Shown here: one piece after another, positions 34,301 through 46,700 of the stretch
How positions within the stretch are numbered: the stretch's first letter is position 1
Layout: each line of letters starts with the position of its first letter
Source of the DNA: Straminergon stramineum
Lineage: Eukaryota; Streptophyta; Bryopsida; Hypnales; Calliergonaceae
DNA: 64,000 nt
Assembly: GCA_963920665.1 (NCBI GenBank)
Contig: OY987269.1
Coordinates: 11,100,501-11,164,500, forward strand
Reading direction: 5' to 3'
Position numbers and translations under genes: made by a program
The notes under the pieces: generated by a model
Seen by the model: only the letters and a program-made list of their open reading frames with translations
Database searches by the model: none
Told to the model about the DNA's origin: nothing

Positions 34301-37300
34301 TCTTCATCAGTCAGGCCACACCATCTCCTCAACAGTGCAACATGCTGCCCAAAACCCGCAAACAAACCATGCCATACCTGAAACGTCACTCATCACCTCG
34401 TCTCCTCCTTCCCTTGTACTGCCTCTCTGCGCACCCACAGAATCTGTTCTTGTGTCGATACTCGCGGACGAGCTACCCTGTATGTTGCTAATCATCCCCT
34501 CGTCCATCGGATCCGCAACCCCAACCCCTCCCTGTGTTCTTGTAGCTCCATCCCCGGTGACCGCAGACGTCCCAGAAGAATCAGCATCTTCCTCTCTTCT
34601 GCCCTCAACTTGCTCCAATTCTCCTGGACCGTGACTGTTGCGCCGGCTGCGCTCATGCCGTTCAACAGAACTATGCTTCTGCAATTGCATATGCTGCTCA
34701 GCCAGTCGCTGTTCCAGCTCCCGGATGCGCTTCTCATACGATTTGCATTGCGCCTGTCAACAAACCACACGTCGTCCCCTCAAACCCAAGTTCCTATGCC
34801 CCCGAGCTAGGTTGAACTATAGACGTTTATAACGTGACAAAATCAAACTCCTCTATGAATCCTTCGTGACACGTGACAAACTGCTTCACTCTGACACGAA
34901 GATCAACGTCCTTAGTCACCCAACATACCTGTCGCATAGACAGCATCCCAATCAACTGTTTCGCATGCTCGTCTTTCAACTGCAGCGCCTCCGACGTTTT
35001 CTGGGCTGCGATCTGAGCCCTTCCAACCCTCTCCATCTCAGCACCCTTCTCTGGCTCCTGACTGTCACCGGCCCCTTCCTCCAGTTCATAATCCAGGTCT
35101 AGGTTGCACAGCATAGCCACCGCTGACGCCAGTTCCGACTTCAACCATGCGTTCTCCACTTCTAACTTGCTCGTACCTGCTATCTCATCACCCCCACTGC
35201 TGTCATCATTGCCGTCCAACCCCTGATCATCCCTGCTGTCCCCGATACCTTGAGACCCGCCTGCAACGCACAGCAAGTCAAGGTAAATGGTAACGCTGAG
35301 CCAACCACAAATCCACACACTCCTCTCTTCCTCTATGTCTCTCTAGTCGACTAACTCTCTGATTATTCGCACGAACGCATCATGCTGGGAACGGATCAAC
35401 CTCACTAAAATCATGAAGCCATGCAAATTCCTAAGCATGAATTTTCATGAATCTTCCTAAGCACTGACCACAACATCTCAAGTATAACTCGAACCTAAAC
35501 ATTTTAAACACATCTAACCGCTCCCTACCACCCTCGGACAGCAAGGAACCTTCTCTCCAAAATATCGCGTTCAGCCAATGTCTCCTTCATTTGCAAGGAC
35601 AATAACACGAGTACAAACAATCGGGCAGACCGATACACCACAAAGCACAAAAAGCGATGAACGCATACTGCCAACCTGATGATTGAAAACCACTGTTGGA
35701 AAGAGAAGGAGACCCGCCTCTCATCTTCTGATCGGGCCCTCTCATCAGCCGCCCAACTAGCGACTCGGGAGCGTACCGCTCCACGTCGTCAATGTCAATA
35801 TCCAGCAGGTTCATGTCGAAAGGAGCAATATTTACAATGCACTGACTTGGGTTCTCGAACAACCCCATCGCTTGCAGTACGTCTCGTTGAATATACATGC
35901 TTTGTACCCGGAGAAACTCTTCACGGCGAGCCACCTCCGCTTCCCTCTTCCTTGCCAGCTTCTCGGCCAGCTGCCCGGCCTGCACTATCGACGTTCCGTT
36001 AGTGCCTCGACACGCACATCTCCGCCAATCAATGAATTCTGCTTTAAAATCCAGCGAAGAGCACAACATCGGCCAAGCACCAGACCGTCATGAAGGAAAC
36101 AATTACTTCATGTAGCATGTCTTCCAACATAGGTATCTCCATAGTTCTACTAAAAAAGCAGTTTCAAACGAAGAAACCCTTCTTCTGTCAGACAAGTCCT
36201 AACTTCCTAGCATACTAAGATCTAACAAAGCCCAACGAAATCATCACCTGACCCATGTACAGCTTCATCGAGGCCTTGCGTCGTACAACCTCGGCGAGGC
36301 ATGCCTTATAAGAAGGACCCACACGCCGAAGTGACTTCAACTCCGTGAAATGCTCGTTCTGCCGAGCCATAGCCTCCTTGAACACAAACAGCTGATTGCG
36401 CATGTCCCTTATGCTCGACTGCAGGGCAGCCACACTCTGGAGTCGATTGTGCACACACAGATTCATCGCATTCTTGCTCTTCTTGCAGTACTCTAAAAGG
36501 TTCTCCAGTTCCCCATCGCACGCTTCCAGCCGAGGCAGGTGGTTTTTATCATGTACATCGTACATCGGCCCCAACGCAGATACCGCATCGTGAGGCCGTA
36601 AGTTTCCAGAATATTGACCACTCACACAATCGTCCACCAACTTCTTCACCGTGTTCACATCCTTGCTGAAACCCCCAAAACGGATTCAAAATTCAATAAT
36701 TCGAGCGATGCAAACTCCTCTCGAACTCTAGTTCTAAACCATGAGCAGCAAGACATTCCGCCACAACATACAAATACTCCATCCTCTCCTCAAAGAGCTG
36801 TCCATGTCTAGACTCAGCACATAGACCAATGCCTCTGCCCACCTAGTAACACCTACATCGACACCTACTGCAGTCCAATAAACCGCATAGACAACTCTAG
36901 AAGAAATATTCAAGAGAACGCGGCCCTTTCGAAACTACAACGTCAAGCAATTCATTCATGATATAGATAATGATAAATCCCCTTAAACCCTGGGTCAGGG
37001 TGCAGCAATCATACTCACCTGAGAGATTGTACGATGCTGGCTTGCTCCTCCGGGAACCGAATATGGTCCTCGATGGTCTCCTCAAGAACATGGACGTCCA
37101 CAGCGGACGGAGCGTAGAACAAATTATGTACATTTCGCTGTAACTCTCCGTACGATAGCTTCAATTCCGCTACCTTGTTACCAAACTGTTTATGAGAAAA
37201 GCTACACTGCTCCGCCCTCTCCCTCAAGCTCGACTCCCTCACGCAATCCAACAAAGTCTTTCGGCTTTCCGTACGGAGTCTCGGATGCAGTTTGCACGTT

Positions 37301-37920
37301 CTCAAACGCTCCAAATCGCGCTCGAAATTTGACAGCAGATCCGAGTGCTGCTTCTGCTGCCGCTCATACTGCCTCAGAAAATCCCCGAACTGGTTGTCAA
37401 TCACCTTGTAGTAATAGTCCATGTTCCCACGCGCAGTCTCCAGCGCCATCTCCTGGACCTGTTGCTCTCGCAGCAGCCGCCTGCAAGCATCGAACCTCAT
37501 CTGGCTCACGCTCAAAATTGCATGGCCTTTCTGAAAGTGATACTTGAATTGGCGCTCGTACGACGGCAGCGCTTTCAAAGCTGGGTCGGGAGCATCGTCC
37601 AAGGGATGCCCCCCATGAACGCTCGACGGTGGTGGTGGGATAACGGGAGTCAGCACCTCGGGATCCTCCGGCGGAGGCGGTGGGCAATCCGCCACCAGCC
37701 AAGCCCGATTGTACAAAAACACATGCCGACCCTCGTCGGGAAGCTTGTACACTCCCAGTGCGTTGTCAGGCTTCAAACTTGTATCGCCACACAACAGCAT
37801 TTGGTCGTGAAGCGGAATGCCCGTCAAGGACACCAAACAGCTCTGTATCATCCCCACATTCGTCGTTGGGTGACAGTCCAGATCGAAGGACTGCCCATTC
37901 TCCGCCACATGGATCAACAT
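31399..37920 (-). CDS. ATG11: Autophagy-related protein 11 (ATG11)
   Basis: Ten exons on the minus strand: 37920-37019, 36665-36248, 35979-35676, 35260-34929, 34753-34378, 34137-34060, 33926-33631, 33352-33129, 32991-32781 and 31788-31399. All introns are GT-AG with matching phases, giving 1176 aa, close to plant ATG11 (about 1150). The ATG at 37920 is the first after an in-frame TAA. The N-terminus is ubiquitin-like (LIHVAENGQSFDLDC). Next comes the family segment HPLDDAPDPALKALPSYERQ, then RPHDAVSALGPMYDVHDKNH, VRRKASMKLYM and APFDMNLLDIDIDDVERYAP, then acidic/serine-rich and coiled-coil stretches. The last exon is the C-terminal ATG11 domain, ending NPYGLPLGTEYYVATIAM. Plant ATG11 scaffolds the ATG1-ATG13 kinase complex during selective autophagy. 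The middle region (exons 4-7) is low in complexity and the least conserved to my eye. Confidence 0.95.
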
Positions 37921-39060
37921 CTTCACGTCTATTTACAGACCCTTGCTCAAACCCTTTCTATCAATTGGTTTTTTTTCAAGGACACTCTTCTCCCTCACCC
38001 GTGTCCCTCGCTCCACCGCCTTAAAAATTATGCACACTCCACGTCCTGTACACCCTCCCTCTTTCTCCCTCTCTCCCTCTCTATCTCCCACAGTCCACAA
38101 CACAAAACACTTCCCGGGCTCCGCTGATTCTCAGCGAAAAGCTCCATGCAAACCGCACGACCATCTCACTCTCACTCGTTCATCAATTCAGAACTCCAAA
38201 CTCCACCACGCTGTCCAATTATCACCTAGAACACCACCAACGCCAAATCAAACAACATCACTTCACCCGAATTACAACCCTAAGTCCATCCAAAGCCAAA
38301 AAACAGAACATCAAACGACATAACTCCACCACAAACACAGCGTTACACGAAATCTCTTCACCCCAACGACAACCGTAAGTCCCTAAACCGACACGAACAC
38401 AACATCAGAAAACATCACTCCACCCAAATTACAATCCACGTCCCCAACTACGCCACAAATACACTATCAGACGTTACTACTTCACCGAGTTGGAACCTTA
38501 AGTCCCAACAACGTCACAAACACAACATCGGACGACATCACTTCACCTGAATTGCAACCCACGACACAAACAAAACTTCAAATCAACGATTACAACCCTA
38601 AGTCTGTAACCCTAACTCGCACATCACTCTGTCAAATTCTGCGACAACGCCATTGGATCGTGCATGACAATTCTTCAACGGACAGATGCCGCTGAGAATT
38701 TGCGTACCGGAAATTCGACGAAGCAAATTCTGCGGAGAAGCACTTCAAGTCTCTGTCTCTTGGTTCTGAGAAACCCTGACAAAGCACTGTAGAACTTCGG
38801 GACGCGGGGTCCCCCCGACTAAATGAAGCCACCGCAGCTTTACTTGCTTTTACCACCTGGGCTGCTGCTGCTGCTGCCTCCAACACACGCAAAGGATATT
38901 CACGAAAAAGCATACCTTTTCATGCTTGGGAGGGTATCGAAGGATCTCAATCGCGTTCTCGGGGGCGGGTATTCGGGTTGGGATTGAGTTGGGTGAGGTG
39001 AGTAGATACCCACGTTTTACCGGGTATTGAGCAACGGATTTCTGTCGGTGAGAACCAAGG
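37921..39060 (-). promoter_or_regulatory. ATG11 leader and promoter region
   Basis: Sequence upstream of the ATG11 start. Directly before the start on the plus strand lies a pyrimidine-rich tract (38050-38090, CTCTCCCTCTCTATCTCCC). Between about 38240 and 38620 there are degenerate direct repeats of roughly 65-80 bp sharing ATCACTTCACCCGAATTACA and CCTAAGTCC elements. A GC-rich patch at 38630-39000 with an open minus-strand frame (38913-38632, alanine/serine-rich) is most likely 5' leader. No protein family was recognised in it. Confidence 0.5.
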
Positions 39061-40054
39061 CTGTCGGGACCTTAGAGCATCAACTTAGATCTCCGTAATT
39101 GACCCACTAAATTATCTTACTATCTTTTGATTGGTCTAAAATTAGAACATGCAATTATAATAACTACACCTACAATCGACCATCTAAGCAATTCACCATG
39201 GTTTCCAATATTATATTGAAATTTTTTTGTCGGATCTTATCAATAATCAAAAGGGGATTCTAGATTCTCTTAGAATGCATTTTTTGGACACCATATGAAT
39301 AAACTATGAATTTTCAAAGAGTTGACATAGATATGACTAAAATCGACTAAGATAGTAGCAATTTGTGGCTACTTTACAAAATCATTATGTCTTAACTAAA
39401 ATAAAAGTAGCATGGGCAAGAGAGTCAAGGTCTTTCATTTAACCCATCTTGTCTAAAAAGAAAGCCACCTAAGCAATAAAGTCAAGGTCTATTTCAATTA
39501 CATGTATTTTTAGCACTCTAAATTTTTTTCATTTATTCATATGTGGTTCATAAGAAAGAATGGAAAGAAAATCTAGAATCTTCTTTTGACTCCCTATCAA
39601 ATCCAACAAATATTTGGATAGTTCAATAATAAGAACCATCCTCAAAACAAAACCTCCGCATTTGCTCTTCACAAGACAAATTCATCTCACCTTCAAATTC
39701 AAGGGACTCAATCATACTCTCGACACATATTCAATTTAAAAGATAAATTAAAGAACTTATATGTGTGTGTCATGTAACTAATTGTGCAACTTTGAAGCTA
39801 CTATGCATCAATATAGTACATTCAAAAATTTGAAATGCACAATATTGTTACATAGTAGCACAAATAAAGAAGCTAACTTTCTAGATTGTTGCACAAATAG
39901 GGTTTCTTACACTAGTTAGTACAGCCAATATAAATTATACTATTCAAAATGTAAGATACAACTCTATCACTCATATTGCCATCAAGTACAAGAATCCATC
40001 CAAATTTAGTCATATCATCACAAAGTTTAGAACCTACAGTTTGACAATAGTTAT
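39061..40054. other. AT-rich intergenic stretch
   Basis: Between the ATG11 upstream region and the solo LTR. I see no gene, RNA or element ends in it. Confidence 0.4.
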
Positions 40055-40059
40055 CATGT

Positions 40060-41374
40060 TGTCATGCTCCTATCTCCTTGGGGTGTCCAAAGTGCCTTAG
40101 TGAGCAAGGAGGACCTTGGAGGTGACTTCTCAAGCCTTGCAATAGGCTAAGAAGAAAGAAATGAGAGACTCTCGAACAAACAAGGTGCAATAGCGCCTTG
40201 GTTATGAAGGGCATAGTTGCATGTCATACATGATTGGAAAGCTCTTGAGAATATGCTTCTAACCGTCCAAAGAACGCATGATTTGAACAAGTAGGCTAGG
40301 AGTTATGGCTGTTCAAAAGGGGGGGGTCTCGGTGGCGCCGGGACACTCAAATGCTAGGTGTGAGGGGTTCTTAAGGAATCATTCAACAAAGCATGGCATG
40401 TAGCATATCATTGGAAAGCTACAAAGACAAGGAACTTAAAATGCCAAGCATTACGAAGTTCTAAGACATGAGCCAAAAGTTATGGCCAAGAGAAGGCCGT
40501 AGTGAAGGCATGACACCACTCCATGTGAACCCAAATCTTAGGAGGGCCGTAACTTTGTAAGAACTTGTCCAAATGGGACAAGCGAGTAGTCCATCGACAT
40601 CTACTCGTCGCACAGATATCCAAAATGGGCTCGCATGTAGGATTTGAAGCCCCATCAATAAAGTTACACCATTTGGAAGTTCGGGAGTCCAAATGGAGGT
40701 AGAACTTTTGGAGTTCAGTTGGAAACAGGTGATCTTCCAAAACCCAAGGGGATTTGGGAAGTCCCTTTGATCCACAAGGGGGGGGCGCTACTGAATCCTA
40801 TAGAGAGTACTATAGGAGGGGTTGGTCTCACTCCTCACTCCTTCTTGGAGCCTTAGTGAGTCTCGGTGATTCATGGGTGGTGATGTAACTTCACCACTGG
40901 CTTCAAGGCTCTTTGAGACACTTGTGTGTGTGTGTTCCGCGGCATTGGTTGATTGAAGTCCCATTCCTAGCTAGGCCTTTGCTGATGTATCCCGAGTTGT
41001 GAGTCTCGATTAGTATTGGTATAAGAATAGCAAATGCGCAATGGGCCTAGTATGAAGTAAGGTGACAACCAAGGGCGATTAAAACCATGGTGAGTAGTGC
41101 CACCATGAGTCCTAGCACAGTAAGATAGAAGTTCTGCTCCATGTCACCAAATAACATGCCAAGTGCCACAAGTGGGGTGTATACTAGAAGTCCCGGACAC
41201 TAGAACTTAGCTATATGAATTGAAAATGGGAACTAATGTTGTAAGTGCGTGGCATGTGCAGTGCTGGTTAGTTGAGCCTAAATGATACCAGTATTGGAGC
41301 GTGGTGAGCTCTAAAAGCTGTGAAGGGCTCTTGAAGTCTAGTTGGAGCTATAAAGTGTTACTAGGGCCATGACA
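40060..41374 (+). mobile_element. Solo LTR with 5-bp target duplication
   Basis: 1315 bp starting TGTCATGCTCC and ending GGGCCATGACA, flanked on both sides by CATGT (40055-40059 and 41375-41379). TG...CA ends plus a 5-bp duplication are diagnostic of LTR retrotransposon integration. No internal retroelement coding region adjoins it, so it is a solo LTR left by LTR-LTR recombination. It is a diverged relative of the LTRs at 15.5 and 19.3 kb. Confidence 0.85.
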
Positions 41375-41394
41375 CATGTGGTTATCATTGTTTC

Positions 41395-42360
41395 ATGAAT
41401 TCGCACATTAACCCCTGAAGGACCAAATGGCATTTTTTGGCAACATTGAGATTTGGGGTAGCTCGTTACAAATGGACTTTTCATTTTGTTTTTTTTAATT
41501 TTTCACACAACAAGTGCCCAAGGAGTAGCTTTTAATCCCAACAATTTTCATAACTTTTGAATACACAATTAAAAAGTTATTGTATGATATATAGTTTTCA
41601 ATGCTTGGTAGGCAACCCGGGTAGCAAAAGAAACTTCTTTAAAAATCACTTTATTTTAAATAAATTTTTGAAATTGGTTTTCTAGATTTTTATATACATG
41701 GGAAGCTTTGAATCATTCCTTTTTGATTTGTGAGATGAAAGTTATGAAGAACTTTAGTTGTGGGTAGTTTGTGGTCAATAATGGAATCTCCACTCTAAAA
41801 TAAACTTTGAAGACTTTCATTTAACTCAATTTTCAATAACTTTGGAAAAAAAAATAGAAACATTAGGTATAGATTGTTTACGACAACATGAAGACCATTG
41901 GAATTGGCATTTTTCAATTCTATAAATAAATTGTTAACAATTTAGTATTTTGAATCATTCTCTACTTCTTTCTACTTACTATTTTTTTCCTAGATGTTGT
42001 ACAATTCCAAATGATCTAAAATTTTCAAGCATGTAGCCAACTTGCCTTGAAAAATGAATCAAAAGAGTTAAAATCATTTTGGACTTTTTTTTCATAATGA
42101 TATGGCTTTATGAAGTACAACTACCAGGGTTTTTGTAGGGCCCAAAAAGGCTTTTTGTCAATTCAAATGCTCATATCTTACGAATCTACAAGGTGGAAAT
42201 TTTTGAAATGTTTTCTACATCTTCTTAAAACAAGATTACTACAAGATCCTATGGTTACATGTGTTCATAAATGTATTTTTTCTAAAATTTGGGGCTTGGA
42301 CTAGAAATGGTAGTTTTGGAGCGTTTTTCATGAAAACATAGTTAAATACATTTAGGGGTT
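41395..42360 (+). repeat. Dispersed repeat, copy 2
   Basis: The first ~500 bases match the inverse of 19640-20240. It begins next to the solo LTR and runs toward the palindrome at 42398. It is AT-rich without convincing coding sequence. Confidence 0.55.
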
Positions 42361-42364
42361 AATA

Positions 42365-42537
42365 TACAATTTATCGCATCATTACGATGCATTACTTTAC
42401 AATTTATCGCATCATTACGATGCATTACTTTACAATTTATCGGATAGTTACAATGCATTACTTTCAATTGAAAGTAATGCATTGTAACTATCCGATAAAT
42501 TGTAAAGTAATGCATCGTAATGATGCGATAAATTGTA
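42365..42537. repeat. 33-bp tandem units folded into a 140-bp perfect palindrome
   Basis: Three 33-bp units start at 42365, 42398 and 42431, each opening TACAATTTATCG. The third differs internally (GGATAGTTACAATG against GCATCATTACGATG). At the centre CAATTG (42465-42470) the sequence turns round, and 42398-42537 reads as a perfect 140-bp palindrome. Short outer flanks (TTAATA and TATTAA) also match if the first unit is used instead. Confidence 0.9.
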
Positions 42538-43452
42538 TATTAATATGCTAACCATAAAACAACGATAACCACATGAGAATTGTTGACAAACCTCAGGTTC
42601 TAAACTTTGCGATGATAGGGTGATTTGAAGGGTTGCCCACACTCTCCAAATACAACATGCAACTTGTAGCTCATTCTAAAAGAGCTTATTGGAAAATTAC
42701 TCACATTCATCAATTTGTCAAGTATAAAACTATTAACTAAACTCCAACCTATAAAGGGAATTCCACATTTGAAGTGTAGGCATCTTTGAGAACAAAGTGA
42801 CTTCAAATTCCAATAGCATCAAGGTGTTTTTCTTCATTTTTAATGAAGTGCCAAAGTGATGACATTATATATTATAGTCACGCTTGAAATTTCAACATTC
42901 ATCCACATATTGGATAGAAAATATCACATATCCATAATTTTGTTTTCATCTACAACTTGGCGTTTTCATACAAGAGCTTTGTTTAATTTGAAGTTTTCTA
43001 GTTGTTTCTTGCCATTTCAATACTATTTGTGTTCTAAAGGCATGGTGCAAGGCCCATTACTTTAATACAAATGGTTGCCAAATCACCAAAAACAAACTCA
43101 TTAGTGAATAGCATATGATAGTAAAAGATTTACAAATTGCTCAAGTCCTCCACTTATTATCAAAAGATCCATACCTTTCAGTTAGGTTGTTTGCTTTGTC
43201 TATTATTGTGAGATCTCCTAGACCGTGAACCCCCAATTGCATTCATGGTACCATCGAAAAGGCCCTTGGTGAGGAGGGGTACATAGGCTTTGTTTTGTGA
43301 AGTTTGGACCTACAACATGAAAGTTATGGAATTTTGAAGTTTTTATGAATTAAAAAAATGAAAAAATTACTTTAACTTTTATTTTGTTTAAGGCAACAAC
43401 ACAAGGCACACTAGTACAAGTGAATCTCAAACTACGTTACATTCCTTTGCTA

Positions 43453-43639
43453 CAATAGAACCTCTCTGAAGCAATAAGATTGGGACCCATCTGACAAATT
43501 AGATAAGAGAGGTTATTGCATTAGGGAGGGACATGATCTATGTACATAGTTTATATTGTTAAACCAAGACCAACAATCAATGCGGTTTGACAACACTTTA
43601 TTGAATTAGAGAGGATTGAATAAGAGAGGTTCTACTCTG
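43453..43639. mobile_element. Pogo/Emigrant-like MITE
   Basis: 187 bp between TA dinucleotides (43451-43452 and 43640-43641). The ends are inverted: CAATAGAACCTCTCT on the left, and CAGAGTAGAACCTCTCTTA reading in from the right. The internal GATTGGGACC next to the end is typical of plant pogo-like Emigrant/Lemi elements. It is non-coding. Confidence 0.7.
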
Positions 43640-43699
43640 TAAGCTAAGAAGGTAAACTACCATTTTGTGGTAACACATCTCTCTTCCTCAATAATCAAT

Positions 43700-46600
43700 C
43701 ACTTCACATATCTCTCAGTTGGGAAGCTTCATGTTGGGCAACCTACACACAACCCACACACAACAAACAGACCCCTTTTTTTCACCTCTTGCTTCTTCTT
43801 GAGCATGTCCAGCATTGATAATCGTAAAGCTGAGGCAACGTCTGAGCCTTTCCTGAGAAGAAGATAAAAACTGAAATCTTACATGAAGACTGGGGCAGAT
43901 GAATCTTCTACAATCCACTGGGGACATCACCGTACAAGGAATGCCAACGGCTACGAAAGCTCGAGATAAATTCAACAACCCTTCCGAATACGTCTGGCAT
44001 TCAGAGAATGCATATTATTCAGAAAAATGCATATGATAAGATCATCTGCTGACCTGAGAGGGTACCTTCCAGGAGCTAAAGAATCCACGAGGTTGAGTAC
44101 GAGGTAGTTGCACTATATATATACTTCTTTATCAAGATGAGAGAATAAAGCAGACTTCCATGTATAAAAGTTGACTAAACTTTGCAGAAAAGATAAAAGA
44201 AATTTTGGAATTTCACATGAAAGTGTGCGATGTTTGCAATAGGAGTATAATTGGAATTGTTGTCCAACAAATTTTTAGGGAGAGGCTCATAAAAAGCAAG
44301 TTTTCTGGAAATTTGAAGTTTAAAGCTTACAAACTTTCGAGCAAATTCAGATACCTCGTCATCCAGGTGAAACTTTAGCAGGCCGTCTCTTGCTTGTGGA
44401 GATAGAATACCACGTCCCAGTTGCTACGCGCCATGACCAAAGCATCCTGCACAAGCTTATTACTAGATCCAGGGACAGAACTCTTGAAATTAAAGACTAC
44501 CTCTAATTTGTGGTCCGTATCAATTAGGCCCTGAGGTCCCACAGCACCCGTAACCCTAAAACCTTCCTCGATGAGACCCTGCGAGGCAAGCTCCACGAAC
44601 AACTCATGCTGCAGATTCCAGAATATCGTTGTTGATCCTCCGACTCCATAAGTTTCGCACAAGAATCACCAACAAGTGGTTCTGAGTCAAACATTATTCG
44701 AGAATATGATTGCAGCTGCCTCCCTAAAGTATTGACCGCCCACTCGAAAGCTCCTCCACTCCCGGACAACAACGTTTTACTGTCACAAGATCTATCAGAT
44801 ATAAAATACATCATACGGATTAGACGGGCTTTGCACACACACGAAGTCCATGCTAGGATTGCTAGCACATATATACATTAATAGCCTTCGTCTAAAGATA
44901 TTGACGTTGAGAGAAATGTATATGCTTATTAGAACCCATCAACATAGCTGCACGTCTGTAATGGGTGTACCGATCTTGACCTGTTAGATACTCGAGAATA
45001 GCATTCCATCCCATGTGGTAATTAGCATGCATCGACGCTCAAAAATTTGGAAGAGCTCATCACCACGATTGAGCAGTTTCTGTAAATGTCCCCCACTTTC
45101 TTTGTCCCAGGGCTGTTCCAATTGCACCGTCGCTCTAGTAAACTTGAACACCTGTCTAGAGCAAATTTATCTGAGGCCGAGGCCCAAATTCTCAACTGCA
45201 ACGTAAAGATGAGATTAGCGACATACTTTTGCAGTTTTGCCAATTCTAACTCATCATTAAAACAATCTTTTCCCTTCGTCTCTAGCTAATAGAGTTTTCA
45301 ACTCATGGGCCTCGCGTTTTCTATTGTCAGTCTTGCATAGCGAGTTGAGCAAACTCGCATGTAAGGCACGATTTTCAACTTCACATCTGAACCTCTCATT
45401 TTCGTCTTCCACCAACTTCACGGCCTCCACTTTCTTCTCAGGCCATCTTTGAGCATCCTCGAAGCTTCTTCTTTCAAAATGCGACAAAAACAGGATAAAA
45501 TTACAATCTCTGCGCTGGGCTTCAGAATCCGGCATTTTGCTGCGGATCGTATCGCTGAGGAATGCGAATGGAGCCTCCAGTGCTTTGTGAATCAACGCCT
45601 GACCTTCGACCTCTTCTCCAGCCTCGCACCGCCTGTGGCCCCACTCTTACCATACAGCCCGACGATAGCTTTCCACCATTGCTTGCTCTGGAGATAGATC
45701 TGGTAGAATCATGTCAAGCGTGCCGATACATTCTGCGCACAGTTTGAGCTCGAGGTGGTAGATTGATACGAGATTGCATCCAGAAAACCCATACCACCGA
45801 TATGAATTGGCTTGGGGTCGACGTCCACCGGTAGATGTCTTCTTTCAAAATCGATGCATTTCTCGTAGTGATCTGTGGCACTCTGCCAATCTTTAGCAGC
45901 CATCGCTTGATCACCCTCACTCACTCATGAACGAAGCTCGTTCAACTCAGACGGCACGTCGTCCAGCAGCTTGGAAAGATTCAATCTCAACTTTCGGTTT
46001 CACTAGAGACTGAACATTTCACGCTACCAAAGACGGGTAACTAAAAGTAACTGCGTGGCCCCTAATCGCGGAAAGATTTCTCAGAGAGCTTAGTCAAATT
46101 ACAATCTGAGACTAAGTTAGCATAGAAATCTGTCAACTCTTCCTTTCACAGTAGTAGGCTTCTTAAATTTTCCGAGCAATTAATTTGAAAATTTGAAAAT
46201 CGACATTTCGTACGTGCCTGTAGTCTGAATTTCGAAATGAAACCATTTCGACACACAAGGGTTGAAACTGACCTCAGGGATATCTCACAGTAACATGAAC
46301 TTTTGTGGCCACACGAGGAGGTTTTGCCGAGTCGGCAGGCTGATATAAATGGCAGAATGCGGCCCAGTACAATTGCCAGTGTCACGTCGGGGTCGCCGGA
46401 AAGTATTTGCTTACAGTTGGGGCAGACTTGGGTGTTCAGAGTTTTCTTCGCATTAATGAGACGGACATCGAGTTTGGATCGAGCTGAGGCTAGGGATTCG
46501 ATTCATGTGGGTGATGTAAGCTTATGTGGGATGTGGAGCGAATTTGTGAAGTGTAGCATTGGAGTCAGTGTGAATTCCGTAGTCTGCGAATTCATTTGCA

Positions 46601-46700
46601 AGTGTTCCCTGGCAGAATGGCAGCCACAGGCATGGATGGCTCCGGGGAAATTATGAACATATCTTCTCATGTTGCGTAAACTGAAATTCATGGTACGTGC
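43700..46700 (-). pseudogene. Unrecognised, apparently decayed protein-coding locus
   Basis: GC is higher than in the flanks. The minus strand shows protein-like pieces in series: 45920-45790 (SEGDQAMAAKDWQSATDHYE, like one tetratricopeptide helix pair), 45595-45257 (glutamate/arginine-rich, coiled-coil-like), 45150-45040 (SGGHLQKLLNRGDELFQIFE), 44770-44640 (GAFEWAVNTLGRQLQSYSRI) and 44625-44375 (LQHELFVELASQGLIEEGF, then LVQDALVMARSNWDVVFYL). They lie in different frames. An in-frame TGA precedes SEGDQ, and two closely spaced stops end the 45.3-kb piece. I could not join them with convincing splice sites. I do not recognise the family. A diverged intron-rich live gene is still possible. Confidence 0.35.

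Noticed and set aside
37345..38127. 260-aa plus-strand ORF opposite ATG11 exon 1
   Set aside because: Antisense shadow of the well-conserved ATG11 first exon; proline/leucine/histidine-rich with no domain.
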